Positions 52,326-62,003 of a DNA stretch of 64,000 nucleotides are shown here, piece by piece. Where the stretch lies: assembly GCF_001939115.1 (NCBI RefSeq), contig NZ_MQTZ01000053.1:1-64000 (forward strand), written 5' to 3'. The notes under the pieces were generated by a model. The model did no database searches. It saw only the letters and a list, made by a program, of their open reading frames with translations, and was not told where the DNA came from. Numbering within the stretch: the stretch's first letter is position 1; every line of letters begins with the position of its first letter. A program made the translations under genes and the position numbers. The DNA comes from Leptolyngbya sp. 'hensonii' (lineage in GTDB: Bacteria; Cyanobacteriota; Cyanobacteriia; GCF-001939115).

Positions 52326-54548
52326 ATGAAGATGCAACACTCCCTCGCTCAGATTGAATCTGGAGAGATCGATCAAAACCGATCGAAACAGCTTCAGAAA
52401 CCTCAGGGGTCCATGCCCTTTAATCCCCTCAACTCCTTCAAACAGTTAACCCTATATCAAAAAACACTCCTGATTTTGAGTGTCACCTTGAGCGGCTTAG
52501 TGGGTGGGTTATACCTGGGCTCCCTCACCATCCTTTCAGAGAGCCTGAAGCAGGCCGAGCAACAAAGTGCCACCCAAACCATTCAGGGGGTTCTGAGTGT
52601 TTTGGGCCAGGATAAGAAAGCCTTTGCCGCCCGCTACAGCGACTGGTCTGCCTGGGATGACACCTATGCCTTTATCCAAAATCGGGACGAAAGTTACATC
52701 AAATCCAATTTAGTGCCCGGACAGTTTACGAATCTCAAAGTCAATCTGATTCTATTTATTGATACTAAAAATCGCATTGTTTTCGGCTCTGGGTTCGATC
52801 TAAAAAAAAAGCAACTATTACCCGTTCCACAAGGGTTGCAGCAACGACTTGTAGCCACGGACCCCCTGATCCAAGCATCCCAAACCAGGCAAGCGACGTT
52901 AACCGGAATTGTGGTGCTGCCGGAAGGCCCGATGTTGCTGACGGCCCAACCCATTCTCACGTCAGAAGGCAAAGGTCCGGTACGAGGAACCGCCATTTTT
53001 GGTCGCTATCTCGACTCTAAATCGATTACTGATTTATCCCAGGCAACCCAACTCTCCCTCTCGGCCTACCCTGCTAACCATCCCAACTTACCCCTCGACT
53101 TTCAAACCGTCCAACCTCGCCTCTCTCCCGAATCTCCGATCGCGATCGCACCCCTGAGTGAAAAGTCGTTGGGGGGATATGTGCTGTTGCCCGATATCTA
53201 TCAACAGTCTGGCCTGCTGCTGAGGATTGAGATTCCCAGAACCATCTATCAACAGAGCCGTCGGAGCCAGCAGGAGTTAATCCTGACGATCGCGATCGTG
53301 GGGGTGGTCTTTGGAGGCGTGACGCTGCTGTTGCTGGAACGGCTAGTGCTGTCTCGGTTGGGTCGGCTCAGCCAGGGTGTGCGGAAGATCCGCGCCAGCC
53401 AGGATTTGTCCCTGCGCCTCTCCCTGCCCGGAAACGATGAGTTATCAGTTCTGGCCAGAGACATGAATGGCCTGTTAGAAAACCTGGATCTGTCTCAGAA
53501 CGCATTGCAGAGAAACCTGACCCATCTGGCTGAAGTCAATCAGGATCTGCAAATGACCATGCAGTGCTTACAAAGGGAGATCAAAGAGCGGCAACAGGCC
53601 GAGAGCGCCTTACAACAGTCGGAACAACAGCTCGTTGCCAGGACAGCCCAACTGGAAGCCACTCTACAGGATCTGCAACAGGCCCAAATGCAACTGATTC
53701 AGAGTGAGAAAATGTCAGGACTAGGACAACTGGTGGCCGGGGTGGCCCATGAAATCAATAATCCTGTAAATTTTATTCGGGGCAACATCAGCTACGCCAA
53801 TCGCTATCTGAAAGACCTGCTGGACCTGTTACACCTGTATCGATCCCAGCCTAGCCTCTCAACACCGGAAATTCAAGCCAGAGAAGAAGAAATTGATTTA
53901 GAGTTTCTGCTGGAAGACCTCTCCCGGTTATTCAGTTCCATGCAGGTGGGGGTGAATCGCATCAATGATATTGTTCGATCGCTCCGCACTTTTTCGCGTC
54001 TGGATGAAGCCGCCGTTAAAACGGTTGACCTACATGAGGGCATGGATTCGACCCTGATGATTCTACAACATCGGTTGAAGGCCAATGCTGATTCAGCCGC
54101 GATCAAGGTAGTCAAGGACTATGGCGATTTGCCTCCGATCGAATGCTATGCCGGTCAATTAAACCAGGTCTTCATGAACATCCTGGCCAATGCCATTGAC
54201 GCCCTGGAAGAGCAGGAGCAACGGTTGCAGCAACAACCTATCCCCCTGCCCTTGACGGAGGACAACACCTGGAACAAGCAAATTCGCATTGGCACAGAAT
54301 TAGCTGATTCAAGGACAGTCCGGATTCGGATTGCCGACAATGGCCCCGGTATGGACGAGACCGTTCGCCAGCGAATGTTCGATCCCTTCTTTACCACCAA
54401 GGCGATCGGCAAAGGCACCGGCATGGGGATGTCGATCAGCTACCAGGTGATTGTGGAGAAGCATCGCGGCAGACTACACTGCGCCTCTGTCCTGGGCCAG
54501 GGCACCGAGTTTATCATCGAGATTCCGATCGCTGTCACCTCCACCTGA
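52326..54548 (+). CDS. CHASE4-type sensor histidine kinase
   Basis: The 740-residue membrane sensor has a first helix at about 42-66 (LLILSVTLSGLVGGLYLGSL) and a CHASE4-like extracytoplasmic domain with RYSDWSAWDDTYAFIQNRDE (typical D-W--WDD-Y). A second helix lies near 318-338, followed by HAMP, a coiled coil, HisKA with intact His (LVAGVAHEINNPVNFIRGN) and HATPase_c (NILANAIDALEEQ, ADNGPGMDE, GKGTGMGMSIS). It lacks a receiver, so a separate response regulator must exist. The start is uncertain: ATG 52326 is used, ATG 52254 and TTG 52224 are alternatives. Confidence 0.85.
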   Translation: MKMQHSLAQIESGEIDQNRSKQLQKPQGSMPFNPLNSFKQLTLYQKTLLILSVTLSGLVGGLYLGSLTILSESLKQAEQQSATQTIQGVLSVLGQDKKAFAARYSDWSAWDDTYAFIQNRDESYIKSNLVPGQFTNLKVNLILFIDTKNRIVFGSGFDLKKKQLLPVPQGLQQRLVATDPLIQASQTRQATLTGIVVLPEGPMLLTAQPILTSEGKGPVRGTAIFGRYLDSKSITDLSQATQLSLSAYPANHPNLPLDFQTVQPRLSPESPIAIAPLSEKSLGGYVLLPDIYQQSGLLLRIEIPRTIYQQSRRSQQELILTIAIVGVVFGGVTLLLLERLVLSRLGRLSQGVRKIRASQDLSLRLSLPGNDELSVLARDMNGLLENLDLSQNALQRNLTHLAEVNQDLQMTMQCLQREIKERQQAESALQQSEQQLVARTAQLEATLQDLQQAQMQLIQSEKMSGLGQLVAGVAHEINNPVNFIRGNISYANRYLKDLLDLLHLYRSQPSLSTPEIQAREEEIDLEFLLEDLSRLFSSMQVGVNRINDIVRSLRTFSRLDEAAVKTVDLHEGMDSTLMILQHRLKANADSAAIKVVKDYGDLPPIECYAGQLNQVFMNILANAIDALEEQEQRLQQQPIPLPLTEDNTWNKQIRIGTELADSRTVRIRIADNGPGMDETVRQRMFDPFFTTKAIGKGTGMGMSISYQVIVEKHRGRLHCASVLGQGTEFIIEIPIAVTST

Positions 54549-54593
54549 CTACACCCATCCCCTCCTGGGAGGGGATCGGGGATGAGTACCTGC

Positions 54594-55394
54594 TTATTCC
54601 CGATCGGATTTCAAAGAGAAGGGATCGAGCCAACCCAGAAGCGTGCGTTTCAGGTGGTTCAAATCCCGGTACACCTCCTGGCGCACCCACTGCCCGATCG
54701 CATCCAGAGGGGTGAAACTGGCTCCGGGCTGCCACTTCAGATCCTGACCCAGGGGTGTGAGATGGTTACCCCGCAATTTCTGTAGGGTCACCATGCCAGG
54801 GAAGCGATCGCTCAGCAGTCCTAACAGCCCCGCAGACTGGTCGATCGTGTCATCCGTGAACTGAACGAGCAGGTTCCGCTGCACCCGATAGCCCTGGGAA
54901 ATCAGCACATTGGTCTCCAGGGGCGAGGGGGTAAACTCCACAGACATAGGCCCGGACCACTGGGACCAAGTGGTAGAAAATTGCTCCAGCAGGGGAATGG
55001 CCTCTCTGGCGGCAGCGTTATTGTAGGACAGAAGCATATTGCCAGCCCGCTCCACAGCAAACAGACTTCCGATCAGCAGGTGTAACTTACAGCCCATACT
55101 GTGACCCAGGCCATAGATCGGCAGGTAGCGTTGCGCCAACAGATCCCGGTCTTGCAACCGCACCAAAGCCCGCTCGAACTGGAGCAGCACCTCCTGGGCG
55201 ATCGCCCGATGGTCGAAGGTATTGACAAATGGCGTGGCCACAATCACATAGCCCTGCTGGGCCAGATGCTCCAGCAGTAGCCGATAGGTCACCTGGGGTG
55301 CTCTGGCTACAAAAGCACCCCCTAGAAAGTGAACGATCGCCGTCTGGCGTCTGGGAACTAAGACCCAATTACCGGCAATTTCCTGCCAATCCAT
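54594..55394 (-). CDS. DUF1350 family alpha/beta-hydrolase-like protein
   Basis: The 266-residue protein belongs to a family shared by cyanobacteria and plastids. It has HFLGGAFVARAPQVTYRLLL near the start (oxyanion-type loop) and YGLGHSMGCKLHLLIGSL, where GHSMG matches the nucleophile elbow G-x-S-x-G. Function is unknown. ATG 55394 (MDWQEIAGNWVLVPRR) fits homologues; the longer frame upstream overlaps the MscS gene. It lies 16 bases after the MscS gene on the same strand. Confidence 0.8.
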   Translation of the reverse strand: MDWQEIAGNWVLVPRRQTAIVHFLGGAFVARAPQVTYRLLLEHLAQQGYVIVATPFVNTFDHRAIAQEVLLQFERALVRLQDRDLLAQRYLPIYGLGHSMGCKLHLLIGSLFAVERAGNMLLSYNNAAAREAIPLLEQFSTTWSQWSGPMSVEFTPSPLETNVLISQGYRVQRNLLVQFTDDTIDQSAGLLGLLSDRFPGMVTLQKLRGNHLTPLGQDLKWQPGASFTPLDAIGQWVRQEVYRDLNHLKRTLLGWLDPFSLKSDRE

Positions 55395-55410
55395 AAATAA
55401 TGACAAATTC

Positions 55411-56889
55411 CTAAATCCCAAAAATCGTTTGAATCCGCCGTCGAATCCAGGAAAAGGGCGTTTCACCCATCTGTTGCAACATCCCTTCATCCAGTAAACC
55501 GAGATCCTGTAACACTTGCTGCCGTTCTGCCAGTTTGTGGGCGATTTGCTCGGCCAGATCCCGATGCTGACCCAGCAGCTTCTGCAAATCCCCCCGATCG
55601 ACCACAAATAAAATGGTATCTTCCATTGCCCGGACTGTGGCCGAGCGGGGAGTTCCTGTTAACAGGGCAATTTCTCCAAAAAACTCCCCTGTATGCAAGG
55701 TCGCAATATATTTGCTGATGCGCTGAGAAAGCACTTCCACAGAACCGGACAGAATGATATAGAAAGATTCACCCGGATCATTCTCCTGGCAAATCACCTG
55801 GCCTTTGGAGTAGAACTCCCGATAGCCGTGTTCCACCAGAATCCGCAATTCGGCATCGCTGCACTGCTCAAAGTAGGTGATCCGCCGCAACAACACCCGC
55901 AAAGTCCAGCCATGGGTGGACTGGGTGGTTAGTTTCAATGTGTCGAGGGAAATCCCCTCGCTCGCTAGCCCAGTTGTCGCTGATTCTGGCTCCTGGTGGG
56001 TATGCAGCATGGTCCCCAACTCCCGCAAATTGCGAATCCGCATATCCATCTGGGGCACCGGAATTTCGATGTGGCGTTTGCGAAATTCCTGCTCAATCAG
56101 AAAGTTGAGTGAACTCTTGACGTTGAAGGTTTCCGGCGGATCGCCAATCCACACGAGTAACTCAAACTTGAGGGCACTATCGCCAAAACCCGCCAACCAG
56201 ACCTTGGGGGAAGGATGGGAGAGAACCTGGGATTCTTTGCGGGCTGCTGCCAGCAGAGCTTCTGTCACCGCCACTGGATCAGACTCATAGGCCACACCGA
56301 CTGGAATATGGAGGCGATACTTCCGATCCTGGTAGCTCCAGTTCACCACCTGGTTCTCGATGAAGTAATTGTTGGGAACGATGACATACACATTGTCCAA
56401 GGTCCGAATCGTGGTCGATCGGATGGAAATTTTCTCTACTGTCCCTAGCAATTTCTCAACTTCGATAAAGTCGCCCACCTTAATCGGTCGCTCGAACAGG
56501 AGAGTAATGCCGCTAATGAAGTTACTGGCCAGACTCTGGAGCCCAAACCCAATCCCAATCCCCAGGACACCGGCCAGAACCGCCAGGGAACTCAGATTGA
56601 AGCCCAGGGACTGCAGCACAATCACTAATCCCAGGGCGATCAGGCCATAGCTGACCCCCGTAGAGATAGCTTCTCGGGTCCCTCGATCAAGACCCAGTCG
56701 CGTCAGCAGGGTGAGGTTGATCCAATGGCTGAGCACACGGGCCAGGGTAAAAACCCCGATCGCCAGGGGAATCAAGATCAGGATGGAAGTCAGTGAGACT
56801 GGCTTCCCCCCCAACTCGAATAAGGGCATGGCCAGTACTTGAGCCAGCGTCATGCCCACCTGTTGCAAAAATTCAATCAGCCACATCAT
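55411..56889 (-). CDS. MscS-type mechanosensitive channel with cyclic-nucleotide-binding domain
   Basis: The 492-residue protein has three to four membrane helices (residues 8-130), including the pore helix LAVLAGVLGIGIGFGLQSLASNF, then the MscS beta-domain (RPIKVGDFIEVEKLLGTVEKI, YVIVPNNYFIENQVVNWSY). Residues 345-460 form a CRP-like cNMP-binding domain (KGQVICQENDPGESFYIILSGSV as key part, then GEFFGEIALLTGTPRSATVRA). The ligand-binding Glu and Arg (GEIALLTG-PRSAT) are kept. It is likely gated by tension and modulated by cAMP or cGMP, as in the bCNG subfamily. Confidence 0.88.
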   Translation of the reverse strand: MMWLIEFLQQVGMTLAQVLAMPLFELGGKPVSLTSILILIPLAIGVFTLARVLSHWINLTLLTRLGLDRGTREAISTGVSYGLIALGLVIVLQSLGFNLSSLAVLAGVLGIGIGFGLQSLASNFISGITLLFERPIKVGDFIEVEKLLGTVEKISIRSTTIRTLDNVYVIVPNNYFIENQVVNWSYQDRKYRLHIPVGVAYESDPVAVTEALLAAARKESQVLSHPSPKVWLAGFGDSALKFELLVWIGDPPETFNVKSSLNFLIEQEFRKRHIEIPVPQMDMRIRNLRELGTMLHTHQEPESATTGLASEGISLDTLKLTTQSTHGWTLRVLLRRITYFEQCSDAELRILVEHGYREFYSKGQVICQENDPGESFYIILSGSVEVLSQRISKYIATLHTGEFFGEIALLTGTPRSATVRAMEDTILFVVDRGDLQKLLGQHRDLAEQIAHKLAERQQVLQDLGLLDEGMLQQMGETPFSWIRRRIQTIFGI

Positions 56890-57138
56890 GGCCTATTCCA
56901 ATACCCGTTTAAATTATGACTACGGCACATCTTGCTTGCCCAAGCATGGCAGGCAACACTGCTAAATTTCGGTCAATTGCTGCCATCTCTGCATTGCCAG
57001 AGTTCCTCTATATCCCGATGTCCTTCCTTCAGAAGACTGAATTTGCTTGAATTTTAGTTCCTCCGCATAACTGATAACGGATTGCATGGGGTCTGCTACA
57101 ATACTTCCGTTGCCTGACTAGTAGAGCAAGCAAAAAAT

Positions 57139-57642
57139 TTGAGCCAGTCTATAGACCTACCCAGAGTAGACGATTTTCTCCAAGAATTGGCCGCGATTCA
57201 GCAGACCAGCTCCAAGCGAATTGCCCTTCTCGGTTCGCGCCATGTTCCGATTACGCACCAGCACCTCATTGAGATGATGAGTTATGCTCTGGTGCTGTCA
57301 GGCAATCGTCTGATCACTTCTGGCGCAACAGGGACAAATTCTGCGGCAATCCGGGGGGCCATGCGAGCCGATCCTAATTTGTTGACGGTCATTCTGCCCC
57401 AAAGCCTGGAACGCCAGCCCCGGGAATCTCGTGACCAGCTAGAGCAGGTGATGCACCTGGTTGAGAGCCCAGAGAATGACACCCTTTCTCTGGCAGAGGC
57501 CAGTATCCTCTGCAACCAGGAAATTGTCTCCCGCTGCCAGCAACTGATCTGCTTTGCCTTTCACGATAGCAACACTCTACTCAAAACCTGTCAGTCAGCT
57601 GAAGATCAGCGTAAACTGGTCACCCTCTTCTACTTTGATTAG
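57139..57642 (+). CDS. Conserved cyanobacterial Rossmann-like protein (DprA/LOG-like)
   Basis: The 167-residue protein has a nucleotide-binding-like fold: RIALLGSRHVPITHQHLIEM, then ALVLSGNRLITSGATGTNSA with the 'SG-A-G-(N/D)' loop seen in DprA and lysine-decarboxylase-like (LOG) proteins. It is strongly conserved in cyanobacteria, with NLLTVILPQSLERQPRESRD and LVTLFYFD at the end. The TTG start at 57139 is used because homologues begin at this point (MSQSIDLPR) and no ATG lies nearby. Exact role unknown. Confidence 0.65.
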   Translation: MSQSIDLPRVDDFLQELAAIQQTSSKRIALLGSRHVPITHQHLIEMMSYALVLSGNRLITSGATGTNSAAIRGAMRADPNLLTVILPQSLERQPRESRDQLEQVMHLVESPENDTLSLAEASILCNQEIVSRCQQLICFAFHDSNTLLKTCQSAEDQRKLVTLFYFD

Positions 57643-57663
57643 TTCCTGATTTCTTTTTTACCT

Positions 57664-58155
57664 ATGGCTTCGACGTTTTCATTCGATGTGGTGAGTGACT
57701 TTGATCACCAGGAGCTGGTGAATGCGATCGACCAGACCATCCGTGAGATTAAGAGTCGCTATGATCTGAAAGACACCCAGACCACTGTAGAGCTGGGTGA
57801 GGACGTTATTACGATCAATACCAACGGCGATTTAACCTTGGAAGCAGTGACAACCCTGCTACAAACCAAAGCAGCCAAGCGCAATCTCTCTCTGAAAATC
57901 TTTGATTACGGCAAAGTAGAATCTGCCAGCGGCAATCGGGTCCGCCAGGAAATTAAGTTGAAGAAAGGGATCAGCCAAGAAGTCGCCAAACAGATTTCCA
58001 AACTGATTCGAGATGAATTCAGTAAAATCCAGGCTTCCATTCAGGGAGATGCGGTTCGGGTAATCGCTAAATCGAAGGATGACCTGCAAGCAGTCATTCA
58101 GCGTCTGAAGCAGGAAGATTTTCCCATGGCCCTGCAATTTACCAATTATCGTTAG
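57664..58155 (+). CDS. yajQ: YajQ family nucleotide-binding protein
   Basis: The 163-residue protein is of the UPF0234/YajQ family, some members of which bind cyclic di-GMP. Conserved parts: [32 protein letters not shown]-like [32 protein letters not shown], and [15 protein letters not shown]. It has the typical two-domain ferredoxin-like length. It starts 21 bases after the preceding gene, likely the same transcript. Confidence 0.93.
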   Translation: MASTFSFDVVSDFDHQELVNAIDQTIREIKSRYDLKDTQTTVELGEDVITINTNGDLTLEAVTTLLQTKAAKRNLSLKIFDYGKVESASGNRVRQEIKLKKGISQEVAKQISKLIRDEFSKIQASIQGDAVRVIAKSKDDLQAVIQRLKQEDFPMALQFTNYR

Positions 58156-58170
58156 GGCTGGGGGCTGATT

Positions 58171-58560
58171 CTAGCCTGATGCTGACAGGTAGTGCCAAAC
58201 TGGTGCAGGGTCAGTCGCCTTGACAGCCCTCAGGTTTGGATCCGTCAATTTTGCTGTCAGGAGTTCAGCCAGGTGCTCAGCCTTGTGCTGGTTCTCTTGC
58301 TGGTAATCACAAACATGGATATCGATCGCCACTTTCTGCAAGTCAGGCCAGAAGTGCAGGGCCACATGGGATTCTGCCAGTAACAAGGCAACTGAAATTC
58401 CCTGGGGTTGAAAGGTATGGGCCACCTCTCCTACGGCAGTGAGTTGAGCCGCGCTGACCGCTTCTTTCAGGAGCGCCAGAAAATCCACCTCCTGCCAGCT
58501 CACAAACCGGGGAGAAACTGTCAAAATGGCTGAAAGGTGATGGGATCTGATCACGGGCAA
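58171..58560 (-). CDS. S-adenosylmethionine decarboxylase-like protein (SpeD family)
   Basis: The 129-residue protein has the prokaryotic SpeD core. LLAESHVALHFWPDL contains the E-S-H site where self-cleavage would make the pyruvoyl cofactor (Ser), and AIDIHVCDY follows as in SpeD (VDVFTCG-like). The His and Cys that assist catalysis appear present. The middle is more diverged than in classical SpeD, so substrate specificity (AdoMet, arginine or ornithine) is open. No speE neighbour. It converges with yajQ. Confidence 0.7.
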   Translation of the reverse strand: MPVIRSHHLSAILTVSPRFVSWQEVDFLALLKEAVSAAQLTAVGEVAHTFQPQGISVALLLAESHVALHFWPDLQKVAIDIHVCDYQQENQHKAEHLAELLTAKLTDPNLRAVKATDPAPVWHYLSASG

Positions 58561-58641
58561 TTGTTTTCCCTCAGCAAGAAGACTTAAATAAGTTCAACAT
58601 TGTACCGTCACCCAGAGAATGAATTTTCTCCAGCACACATC

Positions 58642-59316
58642 ATGGTTAAAACACACTCAGATATCGATCTGGCCCTCTTTATTGAACAGGCCCTCTTAAA
58701 TCCTTTTCTGACACCAGAGCAACTGGAACAGGGTTGCGAGGAGGCCGATCGGTTTCATTTTGCCACGGTCTGCGTTTATCCCAGTCAGGTCGAGCAATCG
58801 GCCAAGCTCCTCCATGGCAGATCGGTCAAAGTCTGCACCGTGATTGGATTTCCCAGTGGAGCCACCACCCCAGCCGTCAAGCTCTACGAGGCCCAAGAAG
58901 CGGTCGAACATGGGGCAACCGAACTGGATGTGGTGATTAATCTGGGCTGGCTACGGGCCGGGATGACCAAGGAACTGCATCGGGAACTGGCTGAGATTTG
59001 TGAGGCAACTGATTGTCTGGTCAAGGCCATTCTGGAAATGACGCTCCTGACCGAGGCTGAAAAACGGCTGGCTGTCGAGGTCTGTCTGGATGCGGGTGTC
59101 CGTTTTCTCAAAACCGGCACCGGTTGGGCCGGTGGGGCGCGGGTAGAGGATGTTCGTCTGCTCAGCCAATTGGTTCAGGAACAGGTGGGCATCAAGGCTG
59201 CTGGGGGGATTCGCACCGCCGAACACGCCCTGGAGCTGATTCTGGCCGGAGCAACTCGCCTGGGGACTTCTCGCGGCCCCGATATCCTGCATCAGCGCAA
59301 TACCTCCGAACCATGA
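58642..59316 (+). CDS. deoC: Deoxyribose-phosphate aldolase
   Basis: The 224-residue class I aldolase splits 2-deoxyribose-5-phosphate into glyceraldehyde-3-phosphate and acetaldehyde. Catalytic parts: [11 protein letters not shown] (Asp), [26 protein letters not shown] (Schiff-base Lys) and [14 protein letters not shown] (second Lys). ATG 58642 ([15 protein letters not shown]) fits homologues; the frame is open 14 codons further to a TTG. It overlaps recO by 4 bases (ATGA). Confidence 0.92.
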   Translation: MVKTHSDIDLALFIEQALLNPFLTPEQLEQGCEEADRFHFATVCVYPSQVEQSAKLLHGRSVKVCTVIGFPSGATTPAVKLYEAQEAVEHGATELDVVINLGWLRAGMTKELHRELAEICEATDCLVKAILEMTLLTEAEKRLAVEVCLDAGVRFLKTGTGWAGGARVEDVRLLSQLVQEQVGIKAAGGIRTAEHALELILAGATRLGTSRGPDILHQRNTSEP

Positions 59317-60275
59317 GCCAGACCTACAGTGCCACTGGAATTAATCTGAAAACCATGCCGTTGGGGGAAGCCGATCGGCTCCTCACCGTACTGACGCGCG
59401 AACATGGTCTGATTCAGGCGGTAGCACCCGGATCTCGGAAAACGAAATCTAGCCTGTCAGGACGGAGTGGGTTGTTTGTGGTCAACCGCCTTTTTCTCGT
59501 CAAGGGTCGATCGCTAGATAAAATCACCCAGGCCGAAACGCTGGAATCTTACCCCGGTCTGGCCCAGGATTTGTGCAAACTCACCGCCAGCCAGTATCTG
59601 GCAGAACTGGTTCTCTATCAGGCACTCAGCCACCAGCCTCAGGAAGAGTTATTTTGCCTGTTGACCGAACACCTGAGTCGGCTGGAAGCTGCGGCCAGTC
59701 GGCTGGGTAATCAGGTTGCTGGCCTCCCAACCCTGGCCCTACTGGTCCATGGAACCTTCCATTTGTTGGCACTGGCGGGCATTGCTCCTCACGTTCAGGT
59801 ATGCTGTGTAACGAGAGGTCCGGTTGTTCCAAATTTTACGAATCCAAACTGGCGTATCGGGTTTAGTATGGCTGCGGGCGGTATCATCAGTCTGTCTGCT
59901 CCAACAACCGTCGCCTCCAGATCAGGTCTACTCCATCCGGCTGATCCGCCGTCTATCCCAAATCTGGTATCTGGGGATAGCCGTGCAGAGTCTCCAGGAA
60001 AGCGGGAAAGCAAGCCAGCAGTTCGAGCCGATTTTCGGCTGCGGGCGGCAGAACTTGCTATTCTGCAAAGGCTAGCCGAGCCTAGTCCACTTGATTTAGA
60101 TGAGTTGGGGTTAACAGCAAGCCAGCTATTTCTCTCCGGGCAGACCTGGCTAGCCGTGGAACGGGTACTACGCCAGCATGCCCAATATCAGTTCGATCGG
60201 CCCATTCGATCGGCCAGCCTGGTGGAAACCTGTTTTTCGGGTTTAGCGACCTTTCCTCACAGTCCCAAATCATGA
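59313..60275 (+). CDS. recO: DNA repair protein RecO
   Basis: The 320-residue recombination mediator loads RecA with RecR. The N-terminal OB-fold is clear: [35 protein letters not shown], then [21 protein letters not shown]. The helical part starts with [28 protein letters not shown] corresponds to the degenerate zinc-finger region, with two Cys only, as in other cyanobacteria. The ATG at 59313 overlaps the deoC stop. It overlaps the next gene by 4 bases. Confidence 0.88.
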   Translation: MSQTYSATGINLKTMPLGEADRLLTVLTREHGLIQAVAPGSRKTKSSLSGRSGLFVVNRLFLVKGRSLDKITQAETLESYPGLAQDLCKLTASQYLAELVLYQALSHQPQEELFCLLTEHLSRLEAAASRLGNQVAGLPTLALLVHGTFHLLALAGIAPHVQVCCVTRGPVVPNFTNPNWRIGFSMAAGGIISLSAPTTVASRSGLLHPADPPSIPNLVSGDSRAESPGKRESKPAVRADFRLRAAELAILQRLAEPSPLDLDELGLTASQLFLSGQTWLAVERVLRQHAQYQFDRPIRSASLVETCFSGLATFPHSPKS

Positions 60276-61924
60276 TGCGATTGTCTGACTCTGATTCATC
60301 GATCCAGTTCATGGCATCCTCTGGCCTACCCGGTTCTCCCCTGGGTGCCAGGAACAGGCTGAGTTCTGACGATAATGGTATTTCCCCTGCCTTTGCGACG
60401 AATGGTCGATCGGCATCCGATCACCCTCCCCACCTTGCCTATCCCCTGCCAGAGTCACCCCCAGAGTTAGAAGCTACCCCTGGCAGCCAGCCTTCCGAGC
60501 CAGCACCCATAGAAGGCTCCCCGGCTGAGGATCTTAGTCTGGAGCCTGTGGCCCCTACAACGCGGTCTCCTGCCGACACCCCTGCTACAACGGCAGAGGC
60601 TGCTATCACACCATCTCCTGCCAAAGCCGGGAAGAAGAGGACAAGAGATCACGGCTTCCTGCCCGTACTGAAAAACCTGAATTTTCTGGCCCTGTGGAGT
60701 GGGCAGGTTTTCTCCCAGTTAGCGGATAAGGTCTATCTGGTGTTGATGATCGCGCTGATTGACACCCATTTTCAGGCGGCAGATCAAACCATCAGCGGTT
60801 GGGTCTCTTCGATCATGATTGCGTTTACGATCCCGGCTGTTCTGTTTGGCTCGATTGCAGGGGTCTATGTCGATCGGTGGCCGAAAAAGCTGGTTCTGGT
60901 CACCACGAACCTGATTCGGGGAGCCTTGGTTCTGTCCCTGCCGTTTCTCCTGTGGATTTCCAAAGGCTGGTCGCCCCTATCGGGATTACCCCTCGGGTTC
61001 TGCCTGCTCCTGGTAATCACCTTCCTGGTGTCCACCCTGACCCAATTCTTCGCCCCCGCAGAGCAAACCGCCATTCCCCTGCTGGTCGCCAAACGCCATC
61101 TCCTACCCGCCAATTCCCTCTACACCACCACCATGATGGCGTCAGTGATTGTCGGTTTTGCCGTGGGGGAGCCCTTGCTGGCGATCGCAGATCACCTGAT
61201 GAGCCAGATTTTCCATGGCCCAGAGATTGGTAAGGAAATCCTGGTGGGGAGTGGGTATGTCATTGCCGGTCTGTTGTTGTTGCTGATCCGGCCCCATGAA
61301 AAGATTGACCCAGTCGAGTTTGAATCCATCCATGTCGGGCAGGATATCCGGGATGGGCTGCAATATCTGCGGGAACATACTCGGGTCCGCAATGCCCTGA
61401 TTCAACTGGTGATTCTGTTCTCAATTTTTGCCGCTCTGGCGGTGCTGGCCGTCCGTCTGGCTGAACTAATTCCCGGCATGAAGCCCTCCCAGTTTGGTTT
61501 TCTTCTGGCAGCGGGGGGCGTTGGCACAGGCTGTGGGGCAGCGATCGTCGGCTATTTCGGTAAGCGCTTAGGCACCCATACTCAACTGAGTTTGTATGGC
61601 TCCTTGGGGGTTGCCGCCGCTCTCGTTGGCCTCTCGTTGTTTTCCTTGAAACTCTGGATCGTGCTGCCTTTGCTGGCTGTTCTGGGGGGATTCTCTGCTC
61701 TGGTCGGGGTCCCTATGCAAACCACGATTCAAGCAGAAACCCCCGAGGAGATGCGCGGCAAGGTTTTTGGCCTCCAGAACAATGCCATCAATATTGCCCT
61801 CACCCTTCCTCTGGCCCTGGCAGGCGTGGCGGAAACCTTTCTGGGCCTTCAGACTGTATTTATGGGTCTGGCTGTGATTTCGATCGCAGGCGGCCTATTA
61901 ACCTGGTATATTTCCGGTAAGTAA
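60272..61924 (+). CDS. MFS transporter with long disordered N-terminus
   Basis: The 550-residue protein has about 125 N-terminal residues rich in Pro, Ser, Ala and Glu, probably disordered. About 12 membrane helices of an MFS exporter of the EntS/MFS_3 type follow. Landmarks are NFLALWSGQVFSQLADKVYL (helix 1), GVYVDRWPKKLVLVTTNLIR (loop 2-3 motif A, D-R---K) and AETPEEMRGKVFGLQNNAIN (loop 10-11). It overlaps recO by ATGA. The substrate is unknown. A shorter product starting near GKKRTRDHG is not excluded, but no better start with a ribosome site was seen. Confidence 0.8.
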   Translation: MMRLSDSDSSIQFMASSGLPGSPLGARNRLSSDDNGISPAFATNGRSASDHPPHLAYPLPESPPELEATPGSQPSEPAPIEGSPAEDLSLEPVAPTTRSPADTPATTAEAAITPSPAKAGKKRTRDHGFLPVLKNLNFLALWSGQVFSQLADKVYLVLMIALIDTHFQAADQTISGWVSSIMIAFTIPAVLFGSIAGVYVDRWPKKLVLVTTNLIRGALVLSLPFLLWISKGWSPLSGLPLGFCLLLVITFLVSTLTQFFAPAEQTAIPLLVAKRHLLPANSLYTTTMMASVIVGFAVGEPLLAIADHLMSQIFHGPEIGKEILVGSGYVIAGLLLLLIRPHEKIDPVEFESIHVGQDIRDGLQYLREHTRVRNALIQLVILFSIFAALAVLAVRLAELIPGMKPSQFGFLLAAGGVGTGCGAAIVGYFGKRLGTHTQLSLYGSLGVAAALVGLSLFSLKLWIVLPLLAVLGGFSALVGVPMQTTIQAETPEEMRGKVFGLQNNAINIALTLPLALAGVAETFLGLQTVFMGLAVISIAGGLLTWYISGK

Positions 61925-61931
61925 CAAAATT

Positions 61932-61984
61932 TGAACTTAAGTTTTTGAATTTTTAGATTTAAGTTCAGAACTTAAAGTTTTTGA
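61932..61984. repeat. AT-rich inverted and direct repeats after the MFS gene
   Basis: TGAACTTAA (61932-61940) pairs with TTAAGTTCA (61959-61967). GAACTTAAGTTTTTGAA (61933-61949) is nearly repeated as GAACTTAAAGTTTTTGA (61968-61984). Together they may form a weak terminator or a binding region before the next gene. Confidence 0.6.
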
Positions 61985-62003
61985 CTTATCGGTGAGATTC
62001 GGC

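Noticed and set aside
59124-59312. N-terminal extension of recO
   Set aside because: The extra codons lie within deoC in another frame; ATG 59313 gives the normal RecO start.
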